Positions 44,432 through 54,761 of a stretch of DNA of 64,000 nucleotides are shown here, piece after piece. Source of the DNA: Chelatococcus reniformis (lineage in GTDB: Bacteria > Pseudomonadota > Alphaproteobacteria > Rhizobiales > Beijerinckiaceae). The DNA lies in NCBI RefSeq assembly GCF_014640075.1, contig NZ_BMGG01000001.1:434001-498000 (forward strand), read 5' to 3'. The stretch's first letter is position 1; each line of letters starts with the position of its first letter. The notes below the pieces were generated by a model. It did no database searches and was not told where the DNA came from. It was given only the letters and a program-made list of their open reading frames with translations. Made by a program: the position numbers and the translations under genes.

Positions 44432-46573
44432 TCACCTCCCGTCCCGGCGCCCGGCGCCCCAATAGGCCTCGTAGCCGGTCCAGGCGGGATCGGCGCCGTC
44501 GACCTTGATGCGGCCGATGCGGTTGTTCTCCAGGCCGCCCAGGTAGACGTAGCCCTTGTGCTCGCGCATCGAGGTCAGCGTCGAGTGCGAGATGCCGGTC
44601 GGGTCCCACCACGATTCCAGCACCTCGCCCGCCTCGGTGAAGCGCAGGATGCAGCCGTGGTTGAGGCCCGGCGCCAGCCACTCGTCGGTCGGCACCTGCT
44701 TGATCATGCGCAGGCGGAAGCCCGGCTTGCGCGTGGCGAGGTCGAAGGTCGGCGTGCGGATGCCGACCAGGGCCAGCCAATAGTCGCCGTTGGAGGCCCG
44801 GTTGATGTTGTCGGGGTTGCCCGGCAACTCGTCGATGAGCACCTCGGTCTGCCCCTTCCTGGGGCCTTCGAGCCAGTGGCGGAAGATCTTGCACAGCGAG
44901 GTGCTGGCGATCAGCACCGAGCGGCCATCGTGCGCCACGCAGATGCCGTTGGGGAAGTAGAAGTGGTTGATCAGGGTGCGCGTCCTGCGCGTCGCCGGGT
45001 CGTAAACCACCAGCCGGCCGTTCGGCCGCCCCTCGAGGATGTCGAGGGTATTGGTGGTCATCTCGTAGCGGGTGGTGCAGTCGCTGAAGTAGATCTTGCC
45101 GTCCGGACCGATGTCGAGGTCGTCGGCCATGCGCAGGCGCGAATCGTCGTTCAGCTTGTACCAGGTGCGGTTGGTCTCGTCGGTCACCTTGAAGACCTCG
45201 CCGTCCGGCTTGACGCCGTAGACGCCCATGCCGGCGACGCAGACGATCAGGTTCTCGTCCTTGTCGAACTGCATGCCGAGAGGGCGGCCGCCGATGTGGG
45301 CGAAGACCTCGCGCCGCTCGAAGCGCAGGCCGGAGAAGCGGATGATGTTGCCGTCGCGGGTGCTGCCGTAGAGCCGGTCCTGCCGGTCGAGGATGACGTC
45401 CTCGGGCCCCTCCACCTGGTCGACGCCGATCGCCTCGGCATGGATCAGCCGGTCGTTCTGGGCGAAGGGCGTGCCGCTGGCCGCGGCGACCGACGGCGCC
45501 GGAGCGAGCGGCATGGCGGCGGGGTTGACGTAGGTCTTCTGCACCGCCTTGCCGCGGTTCTTCGTCCACTTCACGTCGATGCCGACGGCGGCGAGCAGGA
45601 TCACGCCGATCACCGCCGAGGTGATGTAGCCGGGGATGCCCATTCGCACCAGGCCGTTGGTGAGCATGAAGACGATGATGGCGCCGATCATGGCACGCCA
45701 CACGGTGCCCTTGCCCCCGGCCAGCGAGACGCCCCCCAGCACCACGGCGGTCAACGCCTGGAACTCCCAGCCGACGCCCGTAGTGGAATCGGTGCTGGCC
45801 TGGCGCGCCGCGTAGAAGATGCCGCCCGCCGCGCACAGGATGCCCGACAGCACGTAGGCGGCGAACAGGATCAGCCGCACGCGGATACCCGCATGGCGCG
45901 CCGCCTTGCGGCTCGCGCCGATGGCGGTGAGGTGCCAGCCGTAGCGCGAACGGCTGAGGAAGAGGTGGCCGACGAGCAGCACAGCGAACAGCGTCGCCGC
46001 GTTGATGGGGATGCCGAGCACGCTCCCCTCGCCCAGGAAGTCCCAGACGGCACTGTCGGGCGAGTTGGTGGCGAAGACGGTGGCGTAGGCGCCGTTGAGC
46101 AGATTCACCGCGGCGCGCAGGATGATCAGCGTGACCAGGGTGGTGAGGAACGGCCGCGCCTTGAGGTAGCCGATGAGGAAGCCGTTGAAGGCGCCGAGGA
46201 CGCCGCCGACGGCGAGCGTGGCGGCAATGACCGCCCACGTCGGCCAGCCCAGCACCAGGAGGAAGAACAGGGCCGCGAAATTGCCGATGGCGAAGATCGC
46301 CCCGACGCTGAGGTCGATGCCGCCGGAGATCAGGCACACTGCCATGGCGAGCGCGACGAAGCCGAATTCGGCGAACAGGCGCAGCAGCGAAACCGAATTA
46401 GCGACGCTGGCATAGTCCGGGATGGTGGCGGCGAAGTAGAGGGCGAGCCCGATCATCACCAGGAACGGGATGACCGGCTCGAACCACTGCTTCATCATCA
46501 GCTCGGAGAGCAGCAGCCGCGGCGAGAACCGCCGCGCCGCGCCGCTCATCGCGTTCCACGTCGTCATCGACAT
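44432..46573 (-). CDS. Cluster 2: CUT2 permease fused to strictosidine-synthase/SMP-30-like propeller
   Basis: A 713-residue fusion paralogous to the cluster 1 fusion. Permease at about 20-335 (LISGGIDLSVGAIFAIGN, VVLGGVSLAGGKGTVW), linker with TKNRGKAVQKTYVNP, propeller at about 375-705 with EGPEDVILD, FPNGICVAHDG and LPGNPDNINRASNGDYWLA. So Glu, Asn and Asp of the metal site are retained. It ends YEAYWGAGRRDGR without the extra tail seen in cluster 1. Start 46573 (MSMTTWNAM) is preferred: the upstream in-frame ATG at 46621 lies inside a palindromic element. The propeller is predicted to face the cytoplasm. Confidence 0.87.
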   Translation of the reverse strand: MSMTTWNAMSGAARRFSPRLLLSELMMKQWFEPVIPFLVMIGLALYFAATIPDYASVANSVSLLRLFAEFGFVALAMAVCLISGGIDLSVGAIFAIGNFAALFFLLVLGWPTWAVIAATLAVGGVLGAFNGFLIGYLKARPFLTTLVTLIILRAAVNLLNGAYATVFATNSPDSAVWDFLGEGSVLGIPINAATLFAVLLVGHLFLSRSRYGWHLTAIGASRKAARHAGIRVRLILFAAYVLSGILCAAGGIFYAARQASTDSTTGVGWEFQALTAVVLGGVSLAGGKGTVWRAMIGAIIVFMLTNGLVRMGIPGYITSAVIGVILLAAVGIDVKWTKNRGKAVQKTYVNPAAMPLAPAPSVAAASGTPFAQNDRLIHAEAIGVDQVEGPEDVILDRQDRLYGSTRDGNIIRFSGLRFERREVFAHIGGRPLGMQFDKDENLIVCVAGMGVYGVKPDGEVFKVTDETNRTWYKLNDDSRLRMADDLDIGPDGKIYFSDCTTRYEMTTNTLDILEGRPNGRLVVYDPATRRTRTLINHFYFPNGICVAHDGRSVLIASTSLCKIFRHWLEGPRKGQTEVLIDELPGNPDNINRASNGDYWLALVGIRTPTFDLATRKPGFRLRMIKQVPTDEWLAPGLNHGCILRFTEAGEVLESWWDPTGISHSTLTSMREHKGYVYLGGLENNRIGRIKVDGADPAWTGYEAYWGAGRRDGR

Positions 46574-46590
46574 CTGGTTCCAGCCCCTTG

Positions 46591-46707
46591 CGTCATGCCC
46601 GGGCGCGCCCCGGCCATCCATCGACCCCAGAAAACGCCAGCCCGGCGGGGCTGGGCGGACGGGCGCCCCCCTAGGGGCCGGGCGGCCGGGTCAAGCCCGG
46701 CCATGGC
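46591..46707. repeat. Palindromic intergenic element pair, family A variant
   Basis: CGTCATGCCCGGGCGCGCCC...GGCCATCCATCGA at about 46591-46623 and GGGCGGCCGGGTCAAGCCCG...GCCATGGC ending at 46707, with a CAGCCCGGCGGGGCTGG hairpin between. It lies between cluster 2 binding-protein and fused-permease genes. Confidence 0.7.
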
Positions 46708-46749
46708 GGCACCGACGTAGCACCGTCGACGCGCCCGACAGCGCGTCCC

Positions 46750-47772
46750 TCAACTTTTCGGCAAGGCGAAACACATGGCCCCGTGGGCATTGGCTTTGTC
46801 GAGCCACACCGGGCGCGTGTAGTATTCGATGTTGCGGCTGCCCGGCTTCTCGCCCATCTGCAGCAGCGAGATGGCTGCGGTCGCCAGATCGTGGCCCTGC
46901 TCGGTCGCCTTGTAGCTCAGGAACTTGTAGAAGCTGCCCTGCTGGAGCTGGTCGCAATCGAGCTGCGAGCCCTCGCCCGAGGCATAGACCTTGACCTGGT
47001 CGATCTTGCCGGCGTTGCGGATCGCCTGGGCCGCGCCCGACTCCATGATGCCCCAGAAGCCGACGCTGGCGCACAGGTCCGGGTGCTGCTGGATCACCGT
47101 GGAGGTGATGTTGAGCGCCGTGTTGGCGTCCCAGTTGGCCGCCTGGTTCGACACCACCTTGATGGCCGGGTCCTTGTTGAACACCTCCATGACACCAGCG
47201 ATCTGGTCGACGCTGGCGGCGGCGGTGAGCTCGCCCTGCACGATCTGCACCTTGCCCGACTTGCCGGTGCCGGTGCCGCACTGCTTGACCACGTCCTCGG
47301 CCAGCATGCGGCCGATCTCGACCCAGTCGACGCCGACGAAGGCCGACGACTTGTAGTTGGACGACATGTTCACCTGGATGACATAGGTCCCTTGGCTTTC
47401 GGCCCGCTTCAGCTCCTTCTGCAGCAGCGTGACGCTCGGGTTCTGCACCACGATGACGTCGGGCTTGTCGTTGACCAGCGCCGTGAGCGCCTGCTGCATG
47501 GCGGACGGGTTGTTGTTGGGATCGCGCACGATGAACTTCATGCCGCGCCACTCCACCTCGTCGCGCAGCACACGCCCCCATTCATCCGACAGCGGTACAT
47601 TGAGGGCGATGGGGATGTAGGCGACCGTCTTGCCCTTGACCGCCTTGTCGTATTGCTCGCGCAGCTCGCGCGCCGTCTTGGTGCCGCCCTCCTGCGCCCG
47701 CGCGGTGACGCCACCCACGACCACAGCGCCGGCCAGAACGGCCAGCGTCGCGTTCAGCAGTCGTCTCGACAT
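46750..47772 (-). CDS. Cluster 2: sugar-type ABC substrate-binding protein
   Basis: A 340-residue paralogue of the cluster 1 binding protein. The signal peptide ends at VTARA|QEGG. Shared segments: VIVVQNPSVTLLQKELKRA, NMSSNYKSSAFVGVDW, GKVQIVQGELTAAASVDQ and SVGFWGIMESGAAQAI. It is identical in length to its cluster 1 counterpart, yet the clefts differ (VAYIPIALNVPLSDEW versus IAWVPVTLGFPLADEW), so ligands may be related but not the same. GGGAGGAGCTCAAC precedes ATG 47772. It lies 131 bases after the permease gene. Confidence 0.9.
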   Translation of the reverse strand: MSRRLLNATLAVLAGAVVVGGVTARAQEGGTKTARELREQYDKAVKGKTVAYIPIALNVPLSDEWGRVLRDEVEWRGMKFIVRDPNNNPSAMQQALTALVNDKPDVIVVQNPSVTLLQKELKRAESQGTYVIQVNMSSNYKSSAFVGVDWVEIGRMLAEDVVKQCGTGTGKSGKVQIVQGELTAAASVDQIAGVMEVFNKDPAIKVVSNQAANWDANTALNITSTVIQQHPDLCASVGFWGIMESGAAQAIRNAGKIDQVKVYASGEGSQLDCDQLQQGSFYKFLSYKATEQGHDLATAAISLLQMGEKPGSRNIEYYTRPVWLDKANAHGAMCFALPKS

Positions 47773-47903
47773 GTTGAGCTCCTCCCGTCGTTGTTATGCG
47801 TTATGCCCGCAACACTCACAGTATCGAGGAGAAGAAGACCCGCACTGTCGCGGCCGAGCGTGCGACGGCCGGGCGGCGGCCAAAGGGAGTCTCCCGACGA
47901 TCG

Positions 47904-48917
47904 CTAGTCGCCCTGCCGTGCCGTTTCCTCGTCGCGCGGATGCAGCCAGTTGTCGAGGATGATGGCTGCGAGCAGCACGACACCCTTGATGATGTTCTGG
48001 ACCTCGCTGTTGACGTCCATGATGGTGAAGGCATTGAGCAGCGTGCCGATGAGCGCGCAGCCGACGATCACGCTGAACACGCCGCCGCGCCCGCCCACCA
48101 GGCTGACGCCGCCGAGTACCACGACCAGGATGACGTCGAAGATCATCGTGCCCTGCGTGACCGCCATCTGGATGCTGCCGGTGGTGCCGATCCAGACGAG
48201 CCCGGCGATCCAGGCGCAGAAGGCGACGATCACATGCTCCAGGATGATCAGCGGGCGCAGCGCGATGCCGGCGTAGCGCGCCGATTCGGGATTGTCGCCC
48301 TGGGCATAGATGAAGCGGCCGATCGAGGTGCGCGACAGGAACAGGTGCATGATCAGCGCCATGGCGGCGAAGACGAAGATCGGCAATGGCACGCCGAGGA
48401 CGCGGGCGGCGCCCAGGAACATGAGCCACGGCGCGTCCTTGGGCGCATAGACCACCCAGGCCGGCGCGAACCAGAACGCGAGGCCGTAGATGACAAAGCC
48501 TGCCGCCAGGGTGACGAACAGGGCCGGGGCCTCGACGAACGCGACCATGAAGCCGTTGACGGCGCCGATGGCAAGCGCGATGGAAAGGGCGAGCAGGGCG
48601 GCCCAGAAGACCGGCATGCCCTGCTGCATCTGGATCAGGCCCACGGCCCAGGCCCCGGCCATGATGGCGACCTCCGAGAGGTCGATGCCGCGGCTGATGA
48701 CGATCAGCGCCATGCCGAGTGCGAGGATCCCCAGGATCGAGATGCTGCGCAGCAGCGTGAGGAAATTGTCGACGGTGGCGAAGCCTTTCAGCAGCACGCC
48801 GAAGGCCAGGAGCAGCAACACCGTGATGAAGAGCACCACGTGCTCTTGCGTCAATCCTTGAAGCTGAGCCCCCACGAATGAGGTCCGACTCCGCGCGTCC
48901 GTCGCGTTAGCCGTCAT
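47904..48917 (-). CDS. Cluster 2: CUT2-type sugar ABC permease (RbsC-like)
   Basis: A 337-residue inner-membrane permease and the first gene of cluster 2. Segments: ALGMALIVISRGIDLSEVAI near 92, VVVLGGVSLVGGRGGVF near 268 and the C-terminus NWLHPRDEETARQGD, matching the cluster 1 permease tail. RGIDLS again replaces the usual SGGIDLS, whereas the fused permeases keep SGGIDLS; the two permease types are thus consistently distinct in both clusters. Promoter expected in the AT-rich DNA at 49074-49108. Confidence 0.88.
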   Translation of the reverse strand: MTANATDARSRTSFVGAQLQGLTQEHVVLFITVLLLLAFGVLLKGFATVDNFLTLLRSISILGILALGMALIVISRGIDLSEVAIMAGAWAVGLIQMQQGMPVFWAALLALSIALAIGAVNGFMVAFVEAPALFVTLAAGFVIYGLAFWFAPAWVVYAPKDAPWLMFLGAARVLGVPLPIFVFAAMALIMHLFLSRTSIGRFIYAQGDNPESARYAGIALRPLIILEHVIVAFCAWIAGLVWIGTTGSIQMAVTQGTMIFDVILVVVLGGVSLVGGRGGVFSVIVGCALIGTLLNAFTIMDVNSEVQNIIKGVVLLAAIILDNWLHPRDEETARQGD

Positions 48918-49352
48918 ACGCTTCCATCCCTAGTCGGCGGTGTTGTGTCCCGCTCGCTGCGCGGACGCTAGCGGCGCGCGGCGCGCCCTGTCAACGCGGT
49001 GCAGACGGCGCTGGCGACGGCGGGCGTTCGCCATGCGCTTGCGGAATGGCTCGCATGAGCCACCCGACACCACCAATATATTGTATAGGATATATAATTT
49101 CCCGCACAGGTAGCGCGGAGGGTCGACCCAACCGGCGCATCCTCCATCCGCGCAAAGTTTCAGCGCGCGGGCTCGCTCCGTCCACCGGTTCCGGTCGTCA
49201 GACGATCGATTCGTGTCGGCGAGCGTTGACATGGGACGCCGACGCATCTGTTATAAAGTATCAAAAGTAGCCGAACCGCCCCAAGAGCGGCAGGGCGACA
49301 GGGGCGGGGAATGGCCGGGGCCGCATGATCGGCCGCTATCGGGAGGGTTAGT
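48918..49352. promoter_or_regulatory. Divergent control region between cluster 2 and the oligopeptide-type operon
   Basis: No gene is supported in these 435 bases. An AT-rich island CAATATATTGTATAGGATAT and following ATAATTT (about 49074-49099) contrasts with the G+C-rich surroundings. On the minus strand it offers TATACAATATAT as a -10-like or GntR-like site for cluster 2. On the plus strand a good sigma-70 candidate lies at 49226-49257 (listed separately). Confidence 0.5.
49226..49257 (+). promoter_or_regulatory. Candidate sigma-70 promoter of the oligopeptide-type operon
   Basis: TTGACA (49226-49231, perfect -35), then 18-20 bases, then TTATAA/TATAAA (49251-49257). It stands about 95 bases before the ATG of the 48-residue leader ORF at 49353. 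The spacer is slightly long, which often marks regulated promoters. Confidence 0.5.
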
Positions 49353-49495
49353 ATGCTTTTAGCGCGCATGGAATGGGTGGACGGGGTGCCAGGGATCGCA
49401 GGCGTGCCGCACGCGCGCAGCATCAAGGGCTTCCGCAGTCTGGCCAGGCGCGGCGCGGGGCTTCTGTGCAGGGCGGCCGAGCGGCTGGCCCGCCC

Positions 49496-49499
<4 letters not shown>
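49353..49499 (+). CDS. 48-residue ORF translationally coupled to the first ABC ATPase
   Basis: ATG 49353 lies six bases after a strong GGGAGGG. The peptide begins MLLARMEWVDGVPGIAGVPH and has a basic C-terminal half (RSLARRGAGLLCRAAERLAR), ending TGA at 49497-49499. The stop overlaps the GTG start of the downstream ATPase gene as GTGA. The ribosome binding site, the overlap and its place right after the promoter argue that it is translated. No known family is recognised; it may be a small protein or a leader peptide that couples translation. The helical basic tail could be membrane- or RNA-binding, which is speculation. Confidence 0.55.
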
Positions 49500-50526
<1,027 letters not shown>

Positions 50527-50527
<1 letters not shown>

Positions 50528-51594
50528 TGGGCAACACCATGACTTCGGAACGGCCCCGCACCGCCGCCGACAGCCAGCCCCGCACCATCGTGACGGCGGA
50601 GGGGCTGACCATCCATTTCCCCACCCGCGACAGCGGCGAAACCGTGAAGGCGATCGACGGCGTCGACTTCGCGGTGCGCGCCGGCGAGACTTTCGGCGTC
50701 ATCGGCGAATCAGGCTCGGGCAAGACCACGCTCGGCCGCGCGCTGGTCTCGCTGATCAGCCCGACCAACGGGCGCATCCTGCACGACGGGGTCGATCCCG
50801 CGCAGCTGGGCCGAAGCGCCTTCCGCCACCACCGCCGCGACTACCAGATCGTCTTTCAGGACCCCAACGCGGCGCTCGACCCGCGCATGACCATCCTGCA
50901 TTCCATCATGGAGCCGCTGGAGATCGCCGGCGAGGCCGCCGCCGTGCGCCGCGAGCGGGCGGTGGAGGCGCTGGCCCGCGTCGGCCTCGCCCCGGAGACG
51001 GCCAAGCGCTATCCGCACCAGCTGTCCGGCGGCCAGAAGCAGCGCGTCAACATCGCGCGGGTGCTGACGCTGCGGCCGAAGCTGATCGTCTGCGACGAGG
51101 TGGTGGCGGCGCTCGACGTCTCCATCCGCGGCGACATCCTGAACCTGTTCGCGGATTTGCAGCGCGAGTTCGGCCTCACCTACGTCTTCATCACTCACGA
51201 CATTTCCGTCGTCTCGCACATCTCGGACCGGATCGCGGTCACCTATCTCGGCAAGTTCATGGAACTCGGGCCGGCCGAGGCGGTGATCGAGCGCCCATTG
51301 CATCCCTACACGCGCGCCCTGCTGTCGGCCGAGCCGGTGCCCCTCCCCTCAAGCATGCGGACCGAGCGGCGGATCATGCTGGAGGGAGAGATCCCGAGCC
51401 CGATCTCGCCGCCCTCCGGCTGCCGCTTCCGCACCCGCTGCCCGTCGGTGCAGCCGCGCTGCGCGGAGGAAGAGCCGGCTTGGCGCGAGCTTCAGGCGGA
51501 CCACTGGGTCGCCTGCCACTTCGCGACGCCGGCAGGGCCGCCACCGCCCAACCCGCGCCGGACCGACGAGCTCGCACAGCAACAAGCCGGCTAA
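50527..51594 (+). CDS. Oligopeptide/nickel-type ABC ATPase (OppF/DppF-like)
   Basis: A 355-residue ATPase. Walker A GESGSGKTTLGRALV is near residue 65, signature LSGGQKQRVNIARVL, Walker B LIVCDEVVAALDVS, and the C-terminal oligopeptide extension CRFRTRCPSVQPRC near 300. The Walker B DEV (rather than DEP) is seen in other members and should not abolish activity. The ATG at 50527 overlaps the previous stop by one base. The last 25 residues are a Pro-rich tail. It forms the second half of an ATPase heterodimer. Confidence 0.9.
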
Positions 51595-51615
51595 GACCAT
51601 CAGGGGAGGAACGCC

Positions 51616-53169
51616 ATGTCTGACGCTGCCGACCGGCCGTGGGCGCCGGGGCGCCGCGAGCTGCTGGCGCTCATGGGAGCCGCCGCCATCGGCGCGCTCC
51701 CGCTGCCGGCCTGGGCGCAGGGGCAGAGCAAGGGCGGGGTTCTCAAGGTGGCGGGCGCCGCCAACCCCTCCTCGCTCGACCCGGCGACCGGCGGCAGCGG
51801 CCTCGACCACACCTTCCTGTGGCCGATCTACGACACGCTGGTGGAGTGGGAATACGCAACGCTCAAGCCCAAGCCCGGCCTCGCCAGGTGGAGCTTCCCC
51901 GAGCCCCGCACCATGGTGCTCGATCTTAACCCGGGAATCACCTTCCACGACGGCACGCCGCTCGACGCCGAGGCGGTGAAGTTCAACCTCGACAGGAACC
52001 GCGCCGACCAGCGGTCCAACATCAAGGCGGACTTGACCAGCATCGACGCGATCGAGGTCACGGGGCCGCTCCAGGTCACGCTGAAGCTCAAGAACCCGGA
52101 CTTCGCCCTGCCGGCCATCCTCTCCGACCGCGCCGGCATGATGGTGTCGCCGGCCAACATCAAGGCGCTCGGCGGCAATGAGAGCGACCGCAAGCCGGTG
52201 GGGGCCGGCGCCTGGAAATTCGTCAGCTGGGCCGACAACGAGCGCGTCGTGCTGGCCCGCTACGATACCTACTGGCGCCCGGGCCGGCCCTATCTCGACG
52301 GCATCGAATTCGCCATCATTCCCGAGCTGGCGACCGGCCTGCGCTCGGTCGTCGCCGGCCAGAACGACATGGCCTACAGCCTGCCGGCCCGGCTGAAGCC
52401 GGTGATCGACCGCGCCAAGGGGCTCCAGGTCGTCACCGCGCCCACGCTCTACTGCATCCAGGTGTACTTCAACTATGCCCGCGCGCCCCTCGACAACGTC
52501 AAGGTGCGCCAAGCCTTCAACTATGCCCTCGACCGCGAGGTGTTCGTGAAGGCGGCGCTCTCGGGCCTGGGCGAAGTGGCGCACATGACGCTGCCGAAAA
52601 CCCATTGGGCCTTCGACAAATCCCTCGTCGGCCTCTACCCGCACGATCCGGACAAGGCGCGCAAGCTGCTCGCCGAGGCCGGCCACAAGGACGGCATCGA
52701 GATCAGCTACGGCGGCTACAACGACCAGGATTCGGTGCTCCGCAGCGAGATCCTCCAGGACCAGCTCGGCAAGGTGGGCATCCGCCTCAAGTCCACGCGC
52801 GGCACCATCCCCGAGATCAGCGCGCAGTTCTTCGGCGCCGAGAAGAAGTTCGATGTGCTGCTCGCGGCCTGGACCGGCCGCCCCGACCCGAGCATGACCT
52901 ATGCGCTCGGCTTCGACAAAGGCGCCTATTACAACGCCGGCCGCGAGGCCGACCCGGCGCTGGTCGCGCTGATCCGCCAGAGCCGCGAGAGCGAGGATCT
53001 GGCGGCCCGGGCCGCCGTGTTCGCCAAGATCCAGCGTTTCGTCATGGAGAACGCGCTCTCGGCGCCGCTGGCCTTCCAGTTCGAACTCGACGCGCTCGCC
53101 GGCCGGGTCAAGGGTTACGAGCCCGACCTCCTCGGCAAACCGAAGTTCGAGAACGTCAGCCTGGGTTGA
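51616..53169 (+). CDS. Oligopeptide-type substrate-binding protein, copy 1 of 3
   Basis: A 517-residue binding protein of the SBP_bac_5 family. The signal is Tat-like: GRRELLALMGAAAIGALPLP, cleaved after WAQ. Mature segments: LDPATGGSGLDHTFLWPIYD, WSFPEPRTMVLDLNPGITFH, KPVGAGAWKFVSWADNERVV and VRQAFNYALDREVFVKAALS. Tandem copies 2 and 3 follow with very high similarity throughout. Copy 1 differs at some cleft positions (DRNRADQRSNIKADLTSIDA, VYFNYARAPLDN), so it may have a different ligand range. GGGGAGGAACGCC precedes the ATG. Confidence 0.9.
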   Translation: MSDAADRPWAPGRRELLALMGAAAIGALPLPAWAQGQSKGGVLKVAGAANPSSLDPATGGSGLDHTFLWPIYDTLVEWEYATLKPKPGLARWSFPEPRTMVLDLNPGITFHDGTPLDAEAVKFNLDRNRADQRSNIKADLTSIDAIEVTGPLQVTLKLKNPDFALPAILSDRAGMMVSPANIKALGGNESDRKPVGAGAWKFVSWADNERVVLARYDTYWRPGRPYLDGIEFAIIPELATGLRSVVAGQNDMAYSLPARLKPVIDRAKGLQVVTAPTLYCIQVYFNYARAPLDNVKVRQAFNYALDREVFVKAALSGLGEVAHMTLPKTHWAFDKSLVGLYPHDPDKARKLLAEAGHKDGIEISYGGYNDQDSVLRSEILQDQLGKVGIRLKSTRGTIPEISAQFFGAEKKFDVLLAAWTGRPDPSMTYALGFDKGAYYNAGREADPALVALIRQSRESEDLAARAAVFAKIQRFVMENALSAPLAFQFELDALAGRVKGYEPDLLGKPKFENVSLG

Positions 53170-53188
53170 TCGTGTGGGGAGGGACGAG

Positions 53189-54739
53189 ATGACGAACGTC
53201 ATGGACGGCGCGGCCGGGCTGCAGCGACGGCAGTTGCTGGCCCTGCTCGGCGGCACAGCGGCCGCAGGCCTGATGCCGTGCCCGGCCCACGCCGAGACCA
53301 GAGGCGGCGTGCTGAAGCTGTCCGCCGCCGCCAACCCGTCGACGCTCGACCCGGCGACCGGCGGCAGCGGCTTCGATCACTCCTTCCTCTGGCCGATCTA
53401 CGACACGCTGGTGGAGTGGGAATACGAGACGCTGAAACCCAAGCCCGGCCTCGCCAAATGGGCGTTTCCCGACCCCCGCACGATGGTGCTCGACATCAAC
53501 CCCGGCATCACCTTCCACGATGGCACGCCACTCGATGCCGAGTCGGTGAAGTTCAACCTCGAGCGCAACCGCACCGACCCGCGCTCCAACGTCAAGGCGG
53601 ACCTGACCAGCATCGACACGGTCGAGGTCACGGGGCCGCTGCAGGTCACGCTGAAGCTCAAGAACCCGGACTTCGCCCTGCCGGCGATCTTCTCCGACCG
53701 CGCCGGCATGATCGTGTCGCCCACCAACATCAAGGCGCTGACGGGCAACGCCAGCGACCGCAAGCCGGTGGGCGCCGGCGCCTGGAAGTTCGTCAGCTGG
53801 GCCGACAACGAGCGCGTGGTGCTGGCCCGCAACGACACATACTGGCGCCCGGGCCGGCCCTATCTCGACGGGCTGGAGTTCGCCATCATCCCCGAGCTCG
53901 CCACCGGCCTGCGCTCGGTCATCGCCGGGCAGAACGACATGGCCTACGCCCTGCCGCCGCGGCTGAAGCCCGTCATCGACCGGGCCAAGGGCCTGCAGGT
54001 GATCACCGCGCCGACGCTTTATTGCATCCAGTTCTACTTCAACTCGGCGCGCCCACCTCTGGACAACCTCAAGGTGCGGCAAGCGTTCAACTATGCGCTG
54101 GACCGCGAGGTGTTCGTCAAGGCGGCGCTCTCGGGCCTGGGCGAAGTGGCCTACATGACGCTACCGAAGTCGCACTGGGCCTTCGACAAGTCGCTCGTCG
54201 GCCTCTACCCGCACGACCCGGACAAGGCCCGCAAGCTGCTCGCCGAGGCCGGCCACAAGGATGGCCTGGAGATCACCTGCGGCTGCTACACCGACCAGGA
54301 TTGGGTGCAGCGCGCCGAGATCGTGCAGGATCAGCTCGGCAAGGTCGGCATTCGCCTCAAGGTGACGCGCGGCACCGTGGCCGAGATCAGCGCCCAGGCC
54401 CTCGGCAGCGAAAAGAAGTTCGACACGCTGTTTTCGGCGTGGACGGGCCGGCCCGATCCCAGCATGACCTATGCCCTGGGCTTCGACAAAGGCGCCTACT
54501 ACAACCCGGGCCGCGAAGCCGACCCGCTGCTGGTGGACCTGATCCGCCAGAGCCGCGAGAGCGAGGACATCGCCGCGCGCGCCGCCGTCTTCGCCAAGCT
54601 CCAGCGCTTTGTCATGGAGAACGCACTCTCCGCGCCGCTGGCCTTCCAATACGAGCTGGATGCGCTCGCCGCCAAGGTCAAGGGCTACACGCCCGACCTG
54701 CTCGGCAAGCCGAAGTTCGAGAACGTCAGCCTCGGCTGA
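53189..54739 (+). CDS. Oligopeptide-type substrate-binding protein, copy 2 of 3
   Basis: A 516-residue paralogue of copies 1 and 3. The signal carries an RR (GLQRRQLLALLGGTAAAGL), cleaved near HAETRG. It differs from copy 1 at DHSFLWPIYD, WAFPDPRTMVLDINPG, CYTDQDWVQRAEIVQDQLG and FSAWTGRPDP. QALGSEKKFDTL replaces QFFGAEKKFDVL. Start 53189 follows GGGGAGGGACGAG. The gene lies 19 bases after copy 1 and 22 before copy 3. Regular spacing suggests duplication of a gene with its ribosome binding site. Confidence 0.9.
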   Translation: MTNVMDGAAGLQRRQLLALLGGTAAAGLMPCPAHAETRGGVLKLSAAANPSTLDPATGGSGFDHSFLWPIYDTLVEWEYETLKPKPGLAKWAFPDPRTMVLDINPGITFHDGTPLDAESVKFNLERNRTDPRSNVKADLTSIDTVEVTGPLQVTLKLKNPDFALPAIFSDRAGMIVSPTNIKALTGNASDRKPVGAGAWKFVSWADNERVVLARNDTYWRPGRPYLDGLEFAIIPELATGLRSVIAGQNDMAYALPPRLKPVIDRAKGLQVITAPTLYCIQFYFNSARPPLDNLKVRQAFNYALDREVFVKAALSGLGEVAYMTLPKSHWAFDKSLVGLYPHDPDKARKLLAEAGHKDGLEITCGCYTDQDWVQRAEIVQDQLGKVGIRLKVTRGTVAEISAQALGSEKKFDTLFSAWTGRPDPSMTYALGFDKGAYYNPGREADPLLVDLIRQSRESEDIAARAAVFAKLQRFVMENALSAPLAFQYELDALAAKVKGYTPDLLGKPKFENVSLG

Positions 54740-54761
54740 CCAAACGGGGAAGGAGGACGCG

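Noticed and set aside
46573-46621. Upstream ATG 46621 as the start of the cluster 2 fusion gene
   Set aside because: It lies inside a family A palindrome, lacks a ribosome binding site, and the extra residues are absent from the paralogue.
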